9,127 bases of DNA, taken from positions 1 to 9,127 of the forward strand of contig CAUFXR010000091.1 in NCBI GenBank assembly GCA_959596515.1. Reading direction: 5' to 3'. The stretch's first letter is position 1. Each line of letters opens with the position of its first letter. This document shows, piece after piece, positions 6,056 through 9,127 of this stretch. Under the pieces are notes generated by a model. It was given only the letters and a program-made list of their open reading frames with translations, made no database searches and was not told the DNA's origin. This stretch comes from an uncultured Oscillospiraceae bacterium. Lineage in GTDB: Bacteria > Bacillota > Clostridia > Oscillospirales > Acutalibacteraceae. A program made the translations under genes and the position numbers.

Positions 6056-8257
6056 TTAATTGCGGGGCCGGTTGTTGTTGGGACGGAAGCCGTTGGAACC
6101 TCTCCGGTCGTCTCTTCTGGGACGGCGGGGAGTATCGGAGATCTCATTTTCCGGGGTCAGGCCCTCTACCTCGATGAGGGCGTCTCTCCGGGACAGGTTC
6201 AGTCTGCCCTTATCGTCGATCTCCAGCACCTTGACCAGCACTTCATCGTCTACGTTCACCACATCGGTGACCTTTTCGGTACGCTTTACATCCAGCCGGG
6301 AAATATGCACCAGGCCCTCTTTACCGGGAGCGATTTCCACAAACGCGCCGAAATCCATCAACCGGGTGACACGGCCCTTATAAATGGCGCCTACCTCCGG
6401 ATCCTCCACGATGGTCTTGACAATGGTCAGTGCTCGGTTGCAGTTGTCGATATCCGTGCCGGAAATGAACACGTTGCCGTCTTCCTCCACGTCCACCTTA
6501 ACGTCGCACTCGGCGCAGATCTTCTGGATCACCTTTCCGCCGGAGCCGATGACCTCCCGGATCTTATCCACCGGAATGGTGATAGAAAGCATCTTGGGCG
6601 CGTATTTGCTCAGCTCCGCTCTCGGCGCCGGGATACACTTCAGAATGATCTCGTCCAGAATGTAATCTCTGGCTTTGTGGGTCTTTTCCAGGGCCTCCTT
6701 CACGATCGCCGGGGTCAGGCCATCGATCTTCAGGTCCATCTGAATGGCGGTAATTCCCTCGTGGGTACCGGCCACCTTAAAGTCCATATCGCCGAAGAAA
6801 TCTTCCAGGCCCTGGATATCCACCATGGTCATCCAGCGCTCGCCCTCTGTGATCAGACCGCAGGAGATACCGGCTACCGGAGCCTTGATCGGCACACCGG
6901 CGTCCATCAGAGCCAGAGTGGAACCGCAGATGGAAGCCTGAGAAGTAGATCCGTTGGAGGAAACTACCTCAGAAACCAGACGGTAAGCGTAGGGGAACTC
7001 CTCAACCGGAGGAATTACCGGCAGCAAAGCTCTTTCCGCCAGGGCGCCGTGACCGATTTCCCGGCGTCCGGGGCCTCTGGAGGGTCTGGTCTCGCCTACC
7101 GAGTAGGACGGGAAATTATATTGATGCATATAACGCTTGAACTCTTCACCGTCAATGCCATCCAGCAGCTGCTGATCGCTGACCGGGCCTAAGGTCGCCG
7201 CGGTGATGACCTGGGTCTGACCTCTGGTAAACATACCGGAACCGTGGACCCTGGGCAGCAGGCCGACTTCGGCGGCCAGAGGCCGCATCTGATCCATGGC
7301 TCTGCCGTCCACACGCTTCTGCTCGTCCAGCAGCCAGCGGCGGACCACGTTCTTCTGGGTCTTATACATACATTCGTCGATCTTGGCCTCACACTCGGGA
7401 TAGATCGGATCGAAATGCTCATGAACCTTCTCATAAATGGGCTTTAACCGCTCGTCGCGGATGGTTTTATCATCGGTATCCAGGGCTACCTTTACGTCCT
7501 CGGTAGCGAACTCCATTACAGCCGCCAGCATTTCCGGATCAGGCTCGTTGCTGGGATACTCAAACTTGGCCTTTCCGATTTCCGCCTGCATTCCCTTGAT
7601 AAACTCGATGATCTTCTGGTTAGCCTCATGGCCCGCCATGATGCCGTTGTACATGACCTCGTCGGACACCTCGTTGGCGCCGGCCTCGATCATGGCGATC
7701 AGCTTATCGGTAGAGGCCACAGTGACGGCCATCTGGGATTTCTCACGCTGCTCGGCGGTAGGGTTGATGATGTACTCGCCGTCCACATAGCCCACGGAAA
7801 CGCCGGAGATCGGGCCTTTCCACGGGATATCGGAGATAGACAGCGCGGCGGAGGTTCCCACCATAGCGGCGATCTCCGGAGAGCAGTCAGGATCCACGGA
7901 CATGACGGTGCAAACCACAGACACGTCGTTTCTCATATCCTTGGGGAACAAGGGACGGATCGGCCGGTCGATAACCCGGGAAGTCAAAATAGCCTTATCG
8001 CTGGGACGGCCTTCCCTTTTCAGAAAGGAGCCGGGAATCTTACCCACGGCGTAAAGTTTTTCCTCAAAGTCCACAGACAGCGGGAAAAAATCGATGCCGT
8101 CTCTGGGCTTGGCGGAAGCGGTCACCGCCACGTTCACCACGGTATCGCCGTAGCGGACAAAGCAGGCGCCGTTGGCCAGCTGGGCAATTTTGCCCGTCTC
8201 GATTTTGAGGGGACGGCCCGCAAAATCGGTTTCAAAAACCTTGTAGTTCTCAAACAT
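6056..8257 (-). CDS. pnp: Polynucleotide phosphorylase (polyribonucleotide nucleotidyltransferase)
   Basis: PNPase degrades RNA 3' to 5' with phosphate, releasing nucleoside diphosphates, and can run in reverse to add tails; it acts as a trimer in the cytoplasm. The 733-residue protein has the full domain order: a first RNase PH-like half (about 1-220), an alpha-helical linker, a second catalytic RNase PH half (about 310-545), a KH domain (about 552-612, GXXG as GSGG at 571-574) and an S1 domain (about 622-692). Catalytic residues fall at the same numbers as in E. coli: D486, D492 and K494, in EDFFGDMDFKVAG. Phosphate-site stretches include GSTSQASICGSTLALMDAG (436-454) and REIGHGALAERA. The last 25 residues are a basic Arg/Asn-rich tail that may aid RNA binding. 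AGGAGG lies 8 nt before the ATG. The gene follows rpsO, as in most bacteria. Confidence 0.98.
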   Translation of the reverse strand: MFENYKVFETDFAGRPLKIETGKIAQLANGACFVRYGDTVVNVAVTASAKPRDGIDFFPLSVDFEEKLYAVGKIPGSFLKREGRPSDKAILTSRVIDRPIRPLFPKDMRNDVSVVCTVMSVDPDCSPEIAAMVGTSAALSISDIPWKGPISGVSVGYVDGEYIINPTAEQREKSQMAVTVASTDKLIAMIEAGANEVSDEVMYNGIMAGHEANQKIIEFIKGMQAEIGKAKFEYPSNEPDPEMLAAVMEFATEDVKVALDTDDKTIRDERLKPIYEKVHEHFDPIYPECEAKIDECMYKTQKNVVRRWLLDEQKRVDGRAMDQMRPLAAEVGLLPRVHGSGMFTRGQTQVITAATLGPVSDQQLLDGIDGEEFKRYMHQYNFPSYSVGETRPSRGPGRREIGHGALAERALLPVIPPVEEFPYAYRLVSEVVSSNGSTSQASICGSTLALMDAGVPIKAPVAGISCGLITEGERWMTMVDIQGLEDFFGDMDFKVAGTHEGITAIQMDLKIDGLTPAIVKEALEKTHKARDYILDEIILKCIPAPRAELSKYAPKMLSITIPVDKIREVIGSGGKVIQKICAECDVKVDVEEDGNVFISGTDIDNCNRALTIVKTIVEDPEVGAIYKGRVTRLMDFGAFVEIAPGKEGLVHISRLDVKRTEKVTDVVNVDDEVLVKVLEIDDKGRLNLSRRDALIEVEGLTPENEISDTPRRPRRDDRRGSNGFRPNNNRPRN

Positions 8258-8264
8258 TTTTGTT

Positions 8265-8295
8265 TCCTCCTAAAAATTTATCTTCCGCAGGAGGA
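8265..8295 (-). promoter_or_regulatory. Helix that can mask the pnp ribosome binding site
   Basis: In the pnp leader the segment TCCTCCT (8295-8289, minus strand) is exactly complementary to AGGAGGA (8271-8265), which contains the pnp Shine-Dalgarno. The loop between them is 17 nt. The 7 bp are mostly G-C, so translation could be repressed when the helix forms. Complementarity is seen directly; regulation is inferred. Pyrimidine-rich runs opposite SD sequences can also arise by chance. Confidence 0.45.
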
Positions 8296-8302
8296 GAAGC
8301 GA

Positions 8303-8353
8303 TTTAGCAATAAAACCAACCGCCGGCATCCGGCGTCTCGTTTCACTGCTAAA
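8303..8353 (-). promoter_or_regulatory. Long 24-position hairpin in the rpsO-pnp spacer, RNase III-type candidate
   Basis: The minus-strand RNA from 8353 to 8303 folds on itself over its whole 51 nt: 24 facing positions, of which 19 are Watson-Crick, 3 are G-U and 2 are mismatches, with an AUG triplet as loop. The lower arm is UUUAGCA/UGCUAAA and the upper arm is CGCCGG/CCGGCG. It ends 45 nt before the pnp start codon. In E. coli, RNase III cuts a long stem in the pnp leader and PNPase then removes the cut strand to repress itself; this hairpin has suitable size and place for the same role, which is inference. Confidence 0.7.
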
Positions 8354-8396
8354 ACCGTTTCCACCCTCCTGACAAAACCTGCTGTAAACTTCGAAA

Positions 8397-8424
8397 GGGC
8401 AGACAGCTATACAGCCGCCTGCCC
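8397..8424 (-). terminator. Hairpin directly after rpsO (weak terminator or processing site)
   Basis: GGGCAGGCGGCU-GUAU-AGCUGUCUGCCC pairs along all 12 positions, with two G-U pairs and a 4-nt loop. It starts 11 nt after the rpsO stop. Only UUU follows before CGAAG, so full termination is unlikely. Partial termination, or protection of the rpsO 3' end from exonucleases, would fit. This could let rpsO be made in excess over pnp from a single promoter. Confidence 0.6.
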
Positions 8425-8435
8425 GATGAAGCAAG

Positions 8436-8699
8436 TTATTTACGGATGCCCAATTTGGCAATGATGGCACGGTATCTTTCGATATCCACCTTGGTCAGGT
8501 AATTCAAAAGATTTCTTCTTTGGCCAACCATTTTCAAAAGGCCACGGCGGGAATGGTGATCCTTTTTATGGGTCTTCAGGTGCTCGGTCAGGTCGTTGAT
8601 CCTTTTGGTCAAAAGGGCGATCTGCACCTCGGGAGAACCAGTATCCCCTTCATGCTGGGCATACTCCTTGATAATAGCGTTCTTTTCTTCTTTTAACAT
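8436..8699 (-). CDS. rpsO: 30S ribosomal protein S15
   Basis: S15 is a primary binder of 16S rRNA in the central domain of the small subunit, and in several bacteria it represses its own mRNA. The protein has 87 residues, against 88-89 in most species, and is all-helical. It carries the signature TGSPEVQIALLT (20-31) and the rRNA-binding HKKDHHSRRGLLKMVGQRR (44-62), and ends in AKLGIRK. GAGGTG lies 8 nt before the ATG. It has its own promoter and a leader of about 118 nt, and pnp follows after 178 bp that hold three possible RNA structures. Identification is certain by family sequence. Confidence 0.98.
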   Translation of the reverse strand: MLKEEKNAIIKEYAQHEGDTGSPEVQIALLTKRINDLTEHLKTHKKDHHSRRGLLKMVGQRRNLLNYLTKVDIERYRAIIAKLGIRK

Positions 8700-8818
8700 G
8701 CTCTTTCACCTCATTGAATATTTTCCCGTATCCCAGTAGCAGGCAGGCGAAATCCCCGTTGGGGCTTACTCCTGAAACCGGGGTAAGGGTGCCAGTACGT
8801 ACATTAATACGTGCGCCT
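8700..8818 (-). promoter_or_regulatory. Structured 5' leader of rpsO, candidate S15 autoregulatory RNA
   Basis: The leader from the predicted start near 8817 to the ATG contains an ACGTA/TACGT hairpin at its 5' end (8812-8797), a CTTAC/GTAAG stem (8787-8765) with an adjoining CCCC-AAC-GGGG hairpin (8764-8754), and then an unstructured run into the SD. The CCCC at 8783-8780 could pair alternatively with GGGG at 8757-8754, giving a pseudoknot or switch. S15 leaders with such features are known in Firmicutes and Proteobacteria; I have not matched this one to a defined class. Confidence 0.45.
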
Positions 8819-8822
8819 ATAA

Positions 8823-8851
8823 AGTATAGCATAGTTCCTATTTCTTGTAAA
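8823..8851 (-). promoter_or_regulatory. Sigma-A promoter of rpsO-pnp
   Basis: On the minus strand TTTACA (8851-8846) is followed after exactly 17 bp by TATACT (8828-8823), with an extended -10 TG one base upstream (TGCTATACT). Transcription should begin at about 8818-8816. It is the strongest promoter match I found in the window and fits a highly expressed ribosomal protein gene. Confidence 0.85.
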
Positions 8852-8992
8852 CCATTATTTCATGGAAAATCCGAGAAGATTCCTTCTGTTTTTCGTCCAA
8901 AAGCTAACATAAGGCGTCATAGAGGCCTGCCCCGCACGAATTTTCCGCCGGCACCCCCGTACCGTTCCTCACCAGCGGCAAAGGCTATCCCC

Positions 8993-9127
8993 GGTTGGGG
9001 CCCCTGCGACCGGCGCCGAATCCCTTACCGGCGTGCGTGGTGTTTCGATTGGTGCCCCTACGGCCGGCGTCAAATCCCTTGCCGGCGTGCGCGGTGTTTT
9101 CGGTTGGTGTCCCTACGGCCACCGCCG
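8993..9127. repeat. 54/55-bp GC-rich tandem repeat, 2.5 copies, cut by window edge
   Basis: Units begin at 8993 (54 bp), 9047 (55 bp) and 9102 (26 bp visible). Shared words include AATCCCTT, CCGGCGTGCG and GGTGTTT. Each full unit holds GC-rich inverted repeats such as GCCGGC...GCCGGC around GTCAAATCCCTT. A 1-bp change in period between units shifts the reading frame, so it does not look coding, although two frames are partly open. The stretch 8852-8992 upstream of the rpsO promoter contains no gene I can support; 8949-8992 may be a decayed unit. Confidence 0.85.

Noticed and set aside
6305..7192. Long plus-strand open frame (295 codons) opposite pnp
   Set aside because: It is antisense to conserved catalytic domains of pnp, has no ribosome binding site, and resembles no protein family; it is a by-product of pnp codon usage.
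7628..8464. Plus-strand open frame (278 codons) spanning pnp, the spacer and the end of rpsO
   Set aside because: It crosses two well-identified genes and their structured spacer in antisense, with no recognisable protein or start signal.
8650..8832. Minus-strand open frame upstream of and overlapping rpsO, a possible leader peptide
   Set aside because: Its ATG lies within the promoter's -10 region, upstream of the predicted transcription start, so it would not be translated.
8993..9127. Partial repeat protein at the right edge
   Set aside because: The 54/55-bp period shifts the reading frame between units, so no consistent repeat protein is encoded.

Overview
The window looks like chromosome from a low-to-mid-GC Gram-positive bacterium of the class Clostridia. 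An Oscillospiraceae-like lineage is my best guess, made from gene order, strong AGGAGG-type ribosome binding sites and protein style; no database was consulted. No phage, plasmid, insertion sequence, tRNA, rRNA or CRISPR array is visible.

Layout, left to right. Positions 1-243 hold 2.56 copies of a 95-bp tandem repeat. The last copy runs into the ribosome binding site of a small rightward gene (262-609), which encodes a His/Arg/Glu-rich protein with a very hydrophobic C-terminus. A convergent intergenic region (610-882) carries a hairpin terminator from each side. All remaining genes are on the minus strand. In transcription order they are rpsO (ribosomal protein S15), pnp (polynucleotide phosphorylase), a 463-bp gap filled largely by a hairpin-repeat array, a MATE-family efflux gene, an M16 zinc peptidase gene, proB and proA. 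A second tandem array, with a 54/55-bp unit, lies upstream of the rpsO promoter at the right edge.

The rpsO-pnp pair followed by an M16 peptidase is a conserved Firmicutes arrangement. Here a MATE transporter and repeats sit between pnp and the peptidase, and the two proline-biosynthesis genes follow the peptidase with a 4-nt stop/start overlap. ProB and ProA carry out the first two steps of proline synthesis from glutamate; no proC is present in the window.

The most interesting content is noncoding. The rpsO-pnp spacer encodes a 51-nt hairpin with 22 of 24 possible pairs, plus a separate 7-bp helix that can mask the pnp Shine-Dalgarno sequence. This resembles in principle the RNase III/PNPase autoregulation known from E. 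coli. Downstream of pnp, six degenerate units spaced 37-39 bp apart form hairpins, and the two outermost units keep the same loop while their stems differ by partly compensatory changes. rpsO has a near-consensus extended -10 promoter and a roughly 118-nt structured leader, a plausible S15 autoregulatory element.
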